A stretch of 64,000 nt of DNA. Source: Metallosphaera tengchongensis. GTDB lineage: Archaea > Thermoproteota > Thermoprotei_A > Sulfolobales > Sulfolobaceae. The notes under the pieces are model-generated. The model had not been told where the DNA came from. It saw only the letters and a list, made by a program, of their open reading frames with translations, and did no database searches. The DNA lies in assembly GCF_013343295.1 (NCBI RefSeq), contig NZ_CP049074.1, forward strand, positions 2,112,898-2,176,897. Reading direction: 5' to 3'. Positions 56,503-64,000 of this stretch are shown piece by piece (the stretch's first letter is position 1; the number at the start of each line of letters is the position of its first letter). Position numbers and translations under genes: made by a program.

Positions 56503-56958
56503 TTACCTATCACATTTACCTCCTCCCCTCCCTCTCTTAATGTAATCAGAGGGACGGAGACCGAAAGAGTCTTTCAATTCAACGGCCCCCATAGAGATCA
56601 GGAAATCCACAATTTCCGTCAACCCTCTATAGCTAGCCAAATGGAGGACTGTGAAGCCTTGCGGATCCTTTACGTTTGGGTTTGCACCCCTTTCTACAAG
56701 GAGCTTCAGAATCTCAAAGCGATCAGCGCAGAACGACCTATGAATAGGGTAATACCCAGTTGCGTCCGGTCTGTTTGGGTCCACACCCACATCCAAAAGG
56801 TAAGAAACTATCTCTTTTTCCCCAACGAAGCACGCTAAGCTCAAGAGGTTTTCCATGGCTTCGCACCTTATCAGGTTTTCCTTGTCCTGAGCCTTCAGAA
56901 CTTCAACCTTTCCCAAAATTACAGCTTTTTTGAGCCTTTCGCAAAGAGAACTTACCAT
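56503..56958 (-). CDS. Ankyrin-repeat protein
   Basis: 151 residues with about three and a half ankyrin repeats: NLLSLACFVGEKEIVSYLLD with VGVDPNRPDATGYYPIHRSF, EILKLLVERGANPNVKDPQG and FTVLHLASYRGLTEIVDFLI with SMGAVELKDSFGLRPSDY. Ankyrin repeats mediate protein contacts and are uncommon in archaea. It lies 50 bases downstream of the molybdopterin oxidoreductase in the same direction, so it may be its accessory or a chaperone (inference). Confidence 0.8.
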   Translation of the reverse strand: MVSSLCERLKKAVILGKVEVLKAQDKENLIRCEAMENLLSLACFVGEKEIVSYLLDVGVDPNRPDATGYYPIHRSFCADRFEILKLLVERGANPNVKDPQGFTVLHLASYRGLTEIVDFLISMGAVELKDSFGLRPSDYIKRGRGGGKCDR

Positions 56959-57011
56959 GAATAAAATAATTTAAAAAACATTAATAAAAATATCTTATAA
57001 AGGTCTAGTAT

Positions 57012-60000
57012 TTAGGACGTCCCGGAATTTACGTTGAACTCTACGGGGGCCAGAGTTATTTGCTCCAACATCTCTTGAGGTAAAGTGCCTATCTTCTTTA
57101 TGTTGACCCAGCTCCACTTGACCATCTGATTGTCCGTCACGGGGTCAATAGTAGGAGTTGTCACCTGGTTAGCTCCTGGTTTCACTTCAAACGCCATGGC
57201 TATGAAAAGCTGACCTGGCGTGACCGTGTTGGAGATCCAGGCTATCCCGTCTAAGGAACCGAAGTCGTTGTATACCTGGATAATGTCCCCGTTATTTATT
57301 CCCTCGTTGGCAGCGTCCTGGGCGCTTATCTCTATGATGGGCATGGGCACCCTCTGCACTATCTCAGGAACTTGGTAATCTGTCCAGCCTGACTGGAATA
57401 TAATGTTCCACCTTCCGTTGTTAGCCCAATACTTGTACTTGCTCTGCTGCTGCGGTGCGTAGCCGAAGAGTCCTACGTACGGCATTGGGAATGGGTTGAA
57501 CCCGTTGATCACGTGTGGAAGCAGGTCCTGCCATGTATAGCCAAACATGGACTGTAGGTCATTTATGCTAATGTACTTGACCTCCCTGGTTATGAGCGGT
57601 ATGCTGGTGTTCCCAACTGTTACAGCTTGATTGGGGTTCACGGTCACTGCCTCTACCCTAAAGGTTCCGTGGATCGCCGGTTCGGCGTAGTTCACTAGCC
57701 CCCATAGAGTAAAGCTTCCGTCGGGGTTGGTTGTCTTACCCAGTATGGGCAGTTGGACGCCTACGCTCCTGGCCATCTTAAGGTCGTTCAGTGTGATTTG
57801 CGACCACCCTGGTGGGAAGGCGTGTGGTACGAAGTACCCGTAAGGCCAGCTTGAGAAGTTGACTGGTCCGTTGGCGACGTAGTAGGTCCACAAGTCGTTG
57901 TATATGCTGAACCAGTCGTAGTCGTAGTAATCCTCAGAGTAGGATGGTGCGATCGACAGAGGTTTAGAGTTCTGCATCATGTACTTGGACAGGGTAGTCC
58001 AGAGATAGTTGAACGCATTATACAATCTCATAGCCTGAGGAGAGCTTCCCTGCCCCTCAGCTTGGTACATCTGGTATATTACGTAGGCTATCATGGAATA
58101 AGTCCATATGTCGGGCATCGACGCTCCCAGAGGAGAGTGATACACATCGTCGAGCCTGAGCCTCCTATCGTGACCGTTCCACCTTATCTCATAAGTCTCA
58201 CCGTGGTTTGAGGTAGCTGGTAACAGGAGGTGGGCTGCGTTCTCGAAGGCCCTGTTCTGATTGAGGATTATGTCGTGGCCTAGAACGAACAGAGCCCCAT
58301 TTGTACTCCCTAAGCAGCTGATGACGGCGTTTGCGTAGTCCTGTGGGGTGGGAACCGACGGGACGCTTGAGCTTACCGCACCAACGTTGAACGAGGACGT
58401 GGGAGTTGTCATACTCGATGAGGGTACTCCGGCAGATGCCGTGTTTTCAACGCACTCCTGGAGCAACCTTGCCCTGTTGTCTATGGTCGCTCCCAACTTA
58501 GCCCCACTCATGGTCTGCTTATAGGGGACTGCCGTAAATATCCAGAGGACTTTTCCGTATCCGCTATATATCAAGTAGTCTACCACTGGGTTATACTGGT
58601 AGATTTGAGGGACTAGGCTACTGGTGTATTGGCTGTAGAAGTTCTTGACGAAGTTGACAATGTTAGTAGCGTTAACATCCATCCCCTGGGCTTTGAGCTG
58701 GGAAGGAACGTACGAGCTCATCTGTATCCATAGCTGCCTCCCCTGGCTCAAGTTGGAAGACCAAGGAGGTGGTGGAGGTAGAGGGAAAGCTGCCCCTCTT
58801 TGGTGTCCGAACCCTGTGGAGGTCCCGCACCCTGGCCTTCCAGATAGGGCACCGGTTATAATGGCGAGGTTTGCTAGCGAATATATGGGGGTGTAGTTAC
58901 CAGACCAAATTATACCCTTCTCGAACTCTATGAGGGTCCTCTTGTAGTAAGTGTTCCCGTTGGCGGTTTTGGGCTTAGCTATGAGGTCTCCCATTTGCAT
59001 GATGATGTTCTGGGGCACTCCTGTTATCTGCTCTGCCTCAGATAGCCACTCACTCAGGGGCTTGGAGGACAAGTAATCAATGTAATACTGATAGTTCTGT
59101 GAATTGAAGGAAAATCCGTTGCTGCTTGCGGATTGATATAAACTGACGAAGTGGTTGACCACGTCAGGGTAAGTGTAGTAAATGTAGGCGGCAACGGCAT
59201 TGATTAGCTCAGCGTCTGTCCCTGGGTTCACCTGGACGTAGAGCATGTAACCGCCTCCGTTGTTTCCGGTCTGGCTGGTTATCCCTGACATCGCTTGCTC
59301 TACGGTAATTCCCAACTTTGCTGCAGCTGCTCTGACGGTCTCGTTCGGTCTAGCTTCAACCACAATGATGTTTCCTGGAGGGGTTGGCTCGCCCTGATCG
59401 AACCATTGGGCCTTTCTGCTGGCCGTGGCACCAGAGATGTTATCGAACATGTGCTGGATGAAGTTCACAGTGGATGTGGAGTACTCATTGATCCCCCAAA
59501 GGACTAGGGTGTCAGCTATGCTTATGTCCAACATGCTCGCTGTGTCCGTCCCATTCCCGTTCGTCGCTTCCAGTAATGCATCCTCAGTCAAGGAGAACGC
59601 TACCTGGTAATGGAACCTGACGAACGGAGTTGCTAAACCCATATGTAAGAACAGGCCTGGGGCCATGTTGCTGAAGACTCCGCCACCCTGCCCTCCTCCG
59701 TGGTCTGACCTTATGGCCATTACCTGGATTGCTGCTGGACCTACGGGATCGGGGTAGTTGAAGTTTTCGTTGTCTAGGTAGTACTTTGAAATAGTTGCAG
59801 CAACCTGAATTGCGTAACTCCAGGATATAGGTTGGAAGCTGTTGTTCCACCTCAGCATTGGAGTCTGGATCCTCGAATTATATATCGCGAACCCTGAAGC
59901 GACGTCAGAGAAGGGGCTCCAGTTTCTCTGCGCGTTCCTACCCCCTCTAGTTGAGTAAGTCCCCTCATTAACAGGGCACTCTGAGCTTGGGACCTCTAGT

Positions 60001-60356
60001 ATGTACACGGGTTCCCAGGCACCAGTCTGAGTGTTGTACTTGACCGTCTTTGTTACCATCCCCTCTCCTATCCAGGGAGTACCGTAATTAGCCCCCAGAG
60101 GAATTACAGGGGAAGTGTAGTCTGCCTGGAAGTTCACTAGGTTCCTGTTAAAGACTTTGTCGTTCAAGTTATAGACAATAGCGTTCTGTCCCTTTTGTGG
60201 GTTACCCTCCTTATACACTGGGAAAACGAAAATGTCGTATCCGCAACCTACGTTACAGAACCTGCACGTGGCGTGATAGATCTCAGCGTCTGGAGGTGGT
60301 AGAGGTATCTTCTTATTTGGAACCGGACTTGGAGTAGTCTGACTACTACTGGACAT
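57012..60356 (-). CDS. AioA-like molybdopterin oxidoreductase (arsenite-oxidase large-subunit family)
   Basis: A very long (about 1114 residues) molybdo-bis-MGD enzyme. Near the N-terminus [20 protein letters not shown] carries the CxxCxxxC of AioA's 3Fe-4S cluster, then [76 protein letters not shown] and near the end [20 protein letters not shown] and [15 protein letters not shown], in the order of AioA. It is about 270 residues longer than typical AioA, with an insert around residues 560-690. The start is ATG 60356; ATG 60386 is only 16 bases from the TATA box ttaatatatatg (60396-60407). No Rieske subunit (AioB) gene is adjacent. Substrate unproven. Confidence 0.75.
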   Translation of the reverse strand: MSSSSQTTPSPVPNKKIPLPPPDAEIYHATCRFCNVGCGYDIFVFPVYKEGNPQKGQNAIVYNLNDKVFNRNLVNFQADYTSPVIPLGANYGTPWIGEGMVTKTVKYNTQTGAWEPVYILEVPSSECPVNEGTYSTRGGRNAQRNWSPFSDVASGFAIYNSRIQTPMLRWNNSFQPISWSYAIQVAATISKYYLDNENFNYPDPVGPAAIQVMAIRSDHGGGQGGGVFSNMAPGLFLHMGLATPFVRFHYQVAFSLTEDALLEATNGNGTDTASMLDISIADTLVLWGINEYSTSTVNFIQHMFDNISGATASRKAQWFDQGEPTPPGNIIVVEARPNETVRAAAAKLGITVEQAMSGITSQTGNNGGGYMLYVQVNPGTDAELINAVAAYIYYTYPDVVNHFVSLYQSASSNGFSFNSQNYQYYIDYLSSKPLSEWLSEAEQITGVPQNIIMQMGDLIAKPKTANGNTYYKRTLIEFEKGIIWSGNYTPIYSLANLAIITGALSGRPGCGTSTGFGHQRGAAFPLPPPPPWSSNLSQGRQLWIQMSSYVPSQLKAQGMDVNATNIVNFVKNFYSQYTSSLVPQIYQYNPVVDYLIYSGYGKVLWIFTAVPYKQTMSGAKLGATIDNRARLLQECVENTASAGVPSSSMTTPTSSFNVGAVSSSVPSVPTPQDYANAVISCLGSTNGALFVLGHDIILNQNRAFENAAHLLLPATSNHGETYEIRWNGHDRRLRLDDVYHSPLGASMPDIWTYSMIAYVIYQMYQAEGQGSSPQAMRLYNAFNYLWTTLSKYMMQNSKPLSIAPSYSEDYYDYDWFSIYNDLWTYYVANGPVNFSSWPYGYFVPHAFPPGWSQITLNDLKMARSVGVQLPILGKTTNPDGSFTLWGLVNYAEPAIHGTFRVEAVTVNPNQAVTVGNTSIPLITREVKYISINDLQSMFGYTWQDLLPHVINGFNPFPMPYVGLFGYAPQQQSKYKYWANNGRWNIIFQSGWTDYQVPEIVQRVPMPIIEISAQDAANEGINNGDIIQVYNDFGSLDGIAWISNTVTPGQLFIAMAFEVKPGANQVTTPTIDPVTDNQMVKWSWVNIKKIGTLPQEMLEQITLAPVEFNVNSGTS

Positions 60357-60477
60357 ATTCAACCATGTTAAAGAGAACCTTGACATTTAAAAAGATTAAT
60401 ATATATGTTTTCTTAAGCAGAATCACAAGTTTTTAAAGTTTGTTCTAAAAAAGATAAAAGAATTTTTTCCTGTTTAA

Positions 60478-61044
60478 TCAAATGAGAGATATGTTCTTCA
60501 TCAGCTTAAAGATGGCGTAAATCAAGACCAAGTTCATTACCACGAACATGGTAATGCCCACTGCTGGAAGTTGGGAGGGACCCCATGAGAGGAGGGGGAA
60601 GTCTTGGCTTGAATACTGTGGGTATCCCAGGATGAAGAAGATGCTCAACAAGGAGTCTCCAAGCATGTAGAGCGCCAGAGAAGTTACTTTGGTAGTTAAG
60701 TTCATTCTAGGGATATATGAGCCAGCTAAGACTCCGCCCAGGACTAGGGTGGCCTCGCAAATTAATCTATACGAGATGTAAGATCCAGCTAGGTCGAAGA
60801 AGAGCGGGACGTGCCAAAAAACGGCTAGGAATGAACCCAGCGAGAACGTTAGGACAGACCCCTTGAAGTATCTGTAACCTAAGAGGGAACCTGAGAGGAA
60901 CATAGCGTAATGATCCAACATGAAGACAATGGGGTTTACGGACTGTAGGCTCTCCACCAATGGATTAACGAATAGGGCTATCAAGAGAAGGGACACAACG
61001 AGGTTAGTCGGACTCTTCTTAACTTCTCCTACATAAGATATCAT
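60478..61044 (-). CDS. DUF1404-like membrane protein
   Basis: 188 residues with about six helices: TNLVVSLLLIALFVNPLVES, MLDHYAMFLSGSLLGYRYFK, GSFLAVFWHVPLFFDLAGSY, TSLALYMLGDSLLSIFFILG, VGITMFVVMNLVLIYAIFKL. Histidines in HYAMF and WHVPLF could bind heme or copper. In Sulfolobales such proteins are encoded beside terminal oxidases and are thought to assist or be part of them. I chose the ATG at 61044 because a TATA-like ttattata lies about 28 bases upstream; the frame also runs to a GTG at 61098 overlapping the oxidase gene. Confidence 0.6.
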   Translation of the reverse strand: MISYVGEVKKSPTNLVVSLLLIALFVNPLVESLQSVNPIVFMLDHYAMFLSGSLLGYRYFKGSVLTFSLGSFLAVFWHVPLFFDLAGSYISYRLICEATLVLGGVLAGSYIPRMNLTTKVTSLALYMLGDSLLSIFFILGYPQYSSQDFPLLSWGPSQLPAVGITMFVVMNLVLIYAIFKLMKNISLI

Positions 61045-61094
61045 GACTAAAAAAACTTTAAAATATAATAAAAAGTTTTTCCTTATTCCTTTGT

Positions 61095-62645
61095 TCACTG
61101 GAGTTTCTTGCTAGGTTTGTCTTCCTTACCTTGCGCCATTATCCCCGGGACTGAGGGGGGAGACGAAGATATCCCAGTCATTCCAGAGGTCTCCCAGAAA
61201 GCTGAGGTCTTTATGCCCAGTAAAGTCAGTAGGACGGGCAACCCATACATGAAGAAACTCGCTCCCATGATTACCGCGAATATTGTCATCCAGTCCATGT
61301 AATTTAAGAACCTAACAGGGTAGGCTACCCACCTCCTTATTAAACCTTCATACCCTGCGTAGCTCATTGTATATCCGAGGAGAAGAGCTCCAATAGTCCA
61401 CATTATGACTCCCCCACTAACCATTCCAGATCCTAAACTAGACAGGGAGGCTCCGTTCATCTTGGACGAGAGCATATCCAAGAGCACTGCAATGTAACCT
61501 ACTACAATAATCGTCCATATCATCAGGTGGAAGTGTCCCACTACGTAATACGTATTGTGAACCAGGACATTGAGGGGGTTAAGAGGAAGGATCAACGCCT
61601 GGAGACCGGCCAATATGAACCCTATCAAGGCAACGAGAGCAGATAGACCTATGGGGTTTTTCCATTCATATCCCCTCCCGGTCGCAATGGTCAATCCAAG
61701 GTTCAGGACAGTTAGCCCAGAACCAGCTGCAAGGACAAGGGTTGTGGGAGTTATGAATGCCCTCAGTACTGTAGGCAGAGGCCAGGTTTGCAAGTGATGG
61801 ACCCACGCTAACATGCTGAAGGTAAACAGGAGGATGATGTTGTACCTTGCCCATTTTTCACTATATAGAGACCTCCCTGCGAATTTGGGTATGAAGTAGT
61901 ATAGCCCTCCAAATATGGTAAAGGGAGCAAAATACACCACGGGATGTCCCCAGAACCAGAAAAGAACCACCCAAGTCAACGGATTCACTGGGACGGAGGC
62001 CCAAAAGTAAAGCACGTACCAAAACTCCGCAGCTGCTAGGGCGAACTCAGTGATGAATATGAGAGCTCCACCGAACGCCATTCCGTATGCCGCGAAGATG
62101 GGTATCTTCCCCTCCCTGGGTCTAGTCCTGTAACCGTCAGCGAACATGGTCACGGACGCAACGATGGCTCCCAACGCGTTTAGGAACATCATAAAGTACG
62201 CAAGTCCCACCAATTTTGTAGCTAGACTAGCTGGAAAAGATCCAAAGTATATCCAGCTTCCGAGCTGTAGAGATAGGGGAGGATACATGTACCAGCCTGT
62301 AGTTGGTCCGCCTACAAACGTTACAATCATGGGCAAGTTTATGAGGAAGAAGGCAAGCGTAAGGAGCTTGTTGTGTATCGTACTCATGTTGCTTTTGTAA
62401 AGTGAGTAGGCAAAAACTGATAGCGCTATGTCCTCCACTATCATCATCATGGCCGCTTGTCCGTGAAAAGTGACCAGGAAGTAATAGAGGGGCGCTACAG
62501 CGTATCCGCTGGCCTGGTTAACATGGGGGGAGAGTAATATGGTCCTGAACCATAGTGCAGCTATCCCCATTGCTGCTAGCCAAGCCAACCCGCCGGCGGT
62601 GTACAACAGGGATATCCCCAATGATGTCTTAGGGTATAACTTCAC
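61095..62645 (-). CDS. Heme-copper terminal oxidase subunit I
   Basis: 516 residues, 12 to 13 helices. All metal ligands are present: low-spin heme His61 ([10 protein letters not shown]) and His373, high-spin heme His371 (GHFHLM), copper B His234, His283, His284 ([15 protein letters not shown]), and Tyr238, the histidine-linked tyrosine. The glutamate usual in HPEVY is a valine (HPVVY), so the D-channel glutamate is absent, as in B-type-like or Sulfolobales oxidases. It reduces oxygen to water and pumps protons. It is 1 base downstream of subunit II and followed by the DUF1404-like gene. Confidence 0.9.
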   Translation of the reverse strand: MKLYPKTSLGISLLYTAGGLAWLAAMGIAALWFRTILLSPHVNQASGYAVAPLYYFLVTFHGQAAMMMIVEDIALSVFAYSLYKSNMSTIHNKLLTLAFFLINLPMIVTFVGGPTTGWYMYPPLSLQLGSWIYFGSFPASLATKLVGLAYFMMFLNALGAIVASVTMFADGYRTRPREGKIPIFAAYGMAFGGALIFITEFALAAAEFWYVLYFWASVPVNPLTWVVLFWFWGHPVVYFAPFTIFGGLYYFIPKFAGRSLYSEKWARYNIILLFTFSMLAWVHHLQTWPLPTVLRAFITPTTLVLAAGSGLTVLNLGLTIATGRGYEWKNPIGLSALVALIGFILAGLQALILPLNPLNVLVHNTYYVVGHFHLMIWTIIVVGYIAVLLDMLSSKMNGASLSSLGSGMVSGGVIMWTIGALLLGYTMSYAGYEGLIRRWVAYPVRFLNYMDWMTIFAVIMGASFFMYGLPVLLTLLGIKTSAFWETSGMTGISSSPPSVPGIMAQGKEDKPSKKLQ

Positions 62646-62646
62646 G

Positions 62647-63183
62647 TTACATCACCTCAAGGTAACCGTACATGTATGAGTGTCCTACTCCACAGTATTC
62701 AGCACAATGGAAAGTATAGTTTCCGGGGGTAGTGGGGGCGAAGAAAAACGAGTAGCTGTCTATCCCAGGAACTATGTTCACGTTTTGCGTCCCGTGGGGT
62801 AGTCTAATGTAAAAGGCGTGGACTACGTTATTGCTGTATAGGATAAACTCCACTGGTTGCCCAGGGTAGACCTTCACGTATGGGAAGCCGTCTACGTAAG
62901 TTATTACTTGTGAGGTAACAGGTACCTTAACTAGAGTTCCGTTAGCGGTATAGAGCAACTCGGTCGCGTTCTGTGGTACCCAAGCCCACTGTACCCCCTC
63001 CATATATATGACGACTGTGCCATTGGGCAGGGGTTTTGGCAATCCACTGGCTAGAGGTAAACCATACCTGTACGTGGCCGTGCTACCGGAGACCACTCCA
63101 AAAAAAGAGTAAGCCACGAAAGCGGCGACAATAACCAACATGACTACGAACCAGATTTTTTCCCAGTCTCTTCCTTCACTCAA
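62647..63183 (-). CDS. Heme-copper terminal oxidase subunit II (CuA)
   Basis: 178 residues: one N-terminal helix ([18 protein letters not shown]) anchoring an outside cupredoxin domain. The binuclear CuA ligands are His122 ([10 protein letters not shown]) and the block [12 protein letters not shown] with Cys160, Cys164, His168 and Met171 (plus Glu162). It accepts electrons, likely from the sulfocyanin encoded nearby, and passes them to subunit I. The ATG at 63183 has a ttttaaga-like box upstream. Leads the operon with subunit I. Confidence 0.9.
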   Translation of the reverse strand: MSEGRDWEKIWFVVMLVIVAAFVAYSFFGVVSGSTATYRYGLPLASGLPKPLPNGTVVIYMEGVQWAWVPQNATELLYTANGTLVKVPVTSQVITYVDGFPYVKVYPGQPVEFILYSNNVVHAFYIRLPHGTQNVNIVPGIDSYSFFFAPTTPGNYTFHCAEYCGVGHSYMYGYLEVM

Positions 63184-63272
63184 CTTTGGTCAGAATGAAA
63201 AGACGTCTTAAAAAGTTAAAAAGCTTTTCTCTTTTATTACTTTCTAAATAAAACCTCAGTTTTAATATAAAA

Positions 63273-63410
63273 TTAAACGGCATTTTTCCTCATTATAAGG
63301 TAGAACGCTATCCCTCCAAGTATTGCTATTCCCGCCAGGGCGAAACCAAAGACCTCCTCGAAAGATATGCTGCTCAATGATGCGTAGGTCGACGCTATGA
63401 ACGCTATCAT
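63273..63410 (-). CDS. Small single-helix membrane protein
   Basis: 45 residues: MIAFIASTYASLSSISFEEV followed by a helix FGFALAGIAILGGIAFYLIM and RKNAV. The open frame is longer (to 63548), but the upstream part overlaps the sulfocyanin gene and is implausible, while a TATA-like tttttaaat sits about 36 bases before the ATG at 63410. Tiny membrane subunits are common in terminal oxidases, so it may belong to this one. Confidence 0.55.
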   Translation of the reverse strand: MIAFIASTYASLSSISFEEVFGFALAGIAILGGIAFYLIMRKNAV

Positions 63411-63496
63411 ATTGATCAATTTAAAATGTTTTAAAACATTTAAAAATCTTTTGGTTTTCCTGTATTTAGAGAACAAAACCTTGGTAACTGTGGCGG

Positions 63497-64000
63497 TCAC
63501 TGCACGTAGGGCGTAGTCACTGAGGTGGAGGAAACTATTACACCCCACATACCGGCAGCTGCGTGGCCTTCAATTCCGCATACGAACCAGTATATGCCCG
63601 CAGGTAGGGTCGCTGAGCCTGTAGCGCTCTGCCCGCTAGATAGGCCTGCATTGAGGTAGCTCGATGTTGTAGTCCCAACTGCTAGGACTATACTTCCGTC
63701 CTGACCCACGTCGTCACCTGGAGTAGCAGTCGTGTTACTCACTATGAGGAAGTTGTGAGTCAGTCCCTCCTGATTGGTGAAGTGTACTAGAACTGTCCAA
63801 CCAGCTGGGACGTACACGTGTAGTTGACCGTTGCTCGTACCGTTGAAGTTGAAGGGTTGTCCTGAACTGGAAGCTACTATGTAGAGGAAGACAGTCTTGT
63901 TCGCTGAGTTATAGGGGAGCGCAGTTGCCCCTGATGGGAGAGAGGAGGTCGTAGTCATGTTTGAGGTAGAAGTGGACGTCGTGTTGGTAGTAGTGGAAGT
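63497..64000 (-). CDS. soxE: Sulfocyanin-type blue copper protein, incomplete at window edge
   Basis: At least 168 residues; the N-terminus lies beyond base 64000. The visible beginning is a Ser/Thr-rich linker ([13 protein letters not shown]), then a cupredoxin domain with type 1 copper ligands His (GLTHNF), Cys and His and Met in [15 protein letters not shown]. Sulfocyanins are membrane-tethered and carry electrons to the terminal oxidase in place of a cytochrome c. Sequence and position beside subunits I and II support that role. The gene symbol follows the Sulfolobus naming of sulfocyanin. Confidence 0.8.
   Translation of the reverse strand, partial: TSTTTNTTSTSTSNMTTTSSLPSGATALPYNSANKTVFLYIVASSSGQPFNFNGTSNGQLHVYVPAGWTVLVHFTNQEGLTHNFLIVSNTTATPGDDVGQDGSIVLAVGTTTSSYLNAGLSSGQSATGSATLPAGIYWFVCGIEGHAAAGMWGVIVSSTSVTTPYVQ

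Noticed and set aside
1..64000. tRNA, rRNA or replication origin
   Set aside because: No cloverleaf with TTCRA loop, no rRNA words, and no Orc1/Cdc6 gene with clustered origin boxes were seen by eye; a tRNAscan or covariance search would be decisive.

Overview
The window comes from a thermoacidophilic crenarchaeon of the order Sulfolobales. The evidence is the DUF1404-type membrane protein, a sulfocyanin beside a heme-copper oxidase, an STK_08120/DUF3211-like protein, IS607 and IS200/IS605 elements of Sulfolobus type, leaderless promoters with a TATA box about 26 bases before the start codon, and heavy use of AGG/AGA arginine codons. Genus cannot be fixed from sequence alone; Metallosphaera, Acidianus and Sulfolobus are all possible.

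Layout. (1) 1-17.8 kb is a surface-glycan island: glycosyltransferases of the GT2 and GT4 types, FkbM-family methyltransferases, a large polytopic membrane protein and a NodU-type carbamoyltransferase. About half of the island is decayed, with many stops, frameshifts and chimeric joins beside intact survivors. (2) 17.8-37.8 kb is a mobile and defence-like region. It holds one intact IS607-type element (serine recombinase plus TnpB), several TnpB-only IS605-type relics of two families, at least four short IS607-derived non-autonomous elements, several P-loop ATPases (some broken by insertions or frameshifts), a decayed vapBC pair, an AbrB-like protein, and small unknown operons. It ends in a PadR regulator overlapping a NifX/NifB-like protein gene. 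(3) 38.4-52 kb is a second glycosyltransferase block (four intact genes) mixed with TnpB ends. It also carries a winged-helix plus ATPase-nuclease operon, two vapBC loci and a nuclease-helicase fusion. (4) 52-56.3 kb has an MFS transporter of the phosphate-symporter type, two small conserved genes and another TnpB relic. (5) 56.5-64 kb holds an ankyrin-repeat protein and a respiratory cluster: an AioA-like molybdopterin oxidoreductase, a DUF1404-like membrane protein, oxidase subunits I and II, a tiny membrane protein, and a sulfocyanin that runs off the window.

How it fits together. The glycosyltransferases, FkbM methyltransferases and carbamoyltransferase probably build and decorate S-layer N-glycans or exopolysaccharide, and the repeated decay and duplication suggest a fast-changing surface. 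IS605-type right ends bracket one pair of glycosyltransferases and may have driven their shuffling. The IS607-derived short elements keep the element's left end plus the last ~230 bases of tnpB and the right end. That is the segment expected to form the TnpB guide RNA, so they may act as stand-alone guide-RNA genes served by the intact TnpB. The strongest candidates for undescribed systems are the guide-RNA-bearing short elements, the winged-helix/ATPase-nuclease pair (43.2-45.1 kb), the nuclease-helicase at 47.8-49.6 kb and the three-gene overlapping operon at 20.8-21.9 kb.
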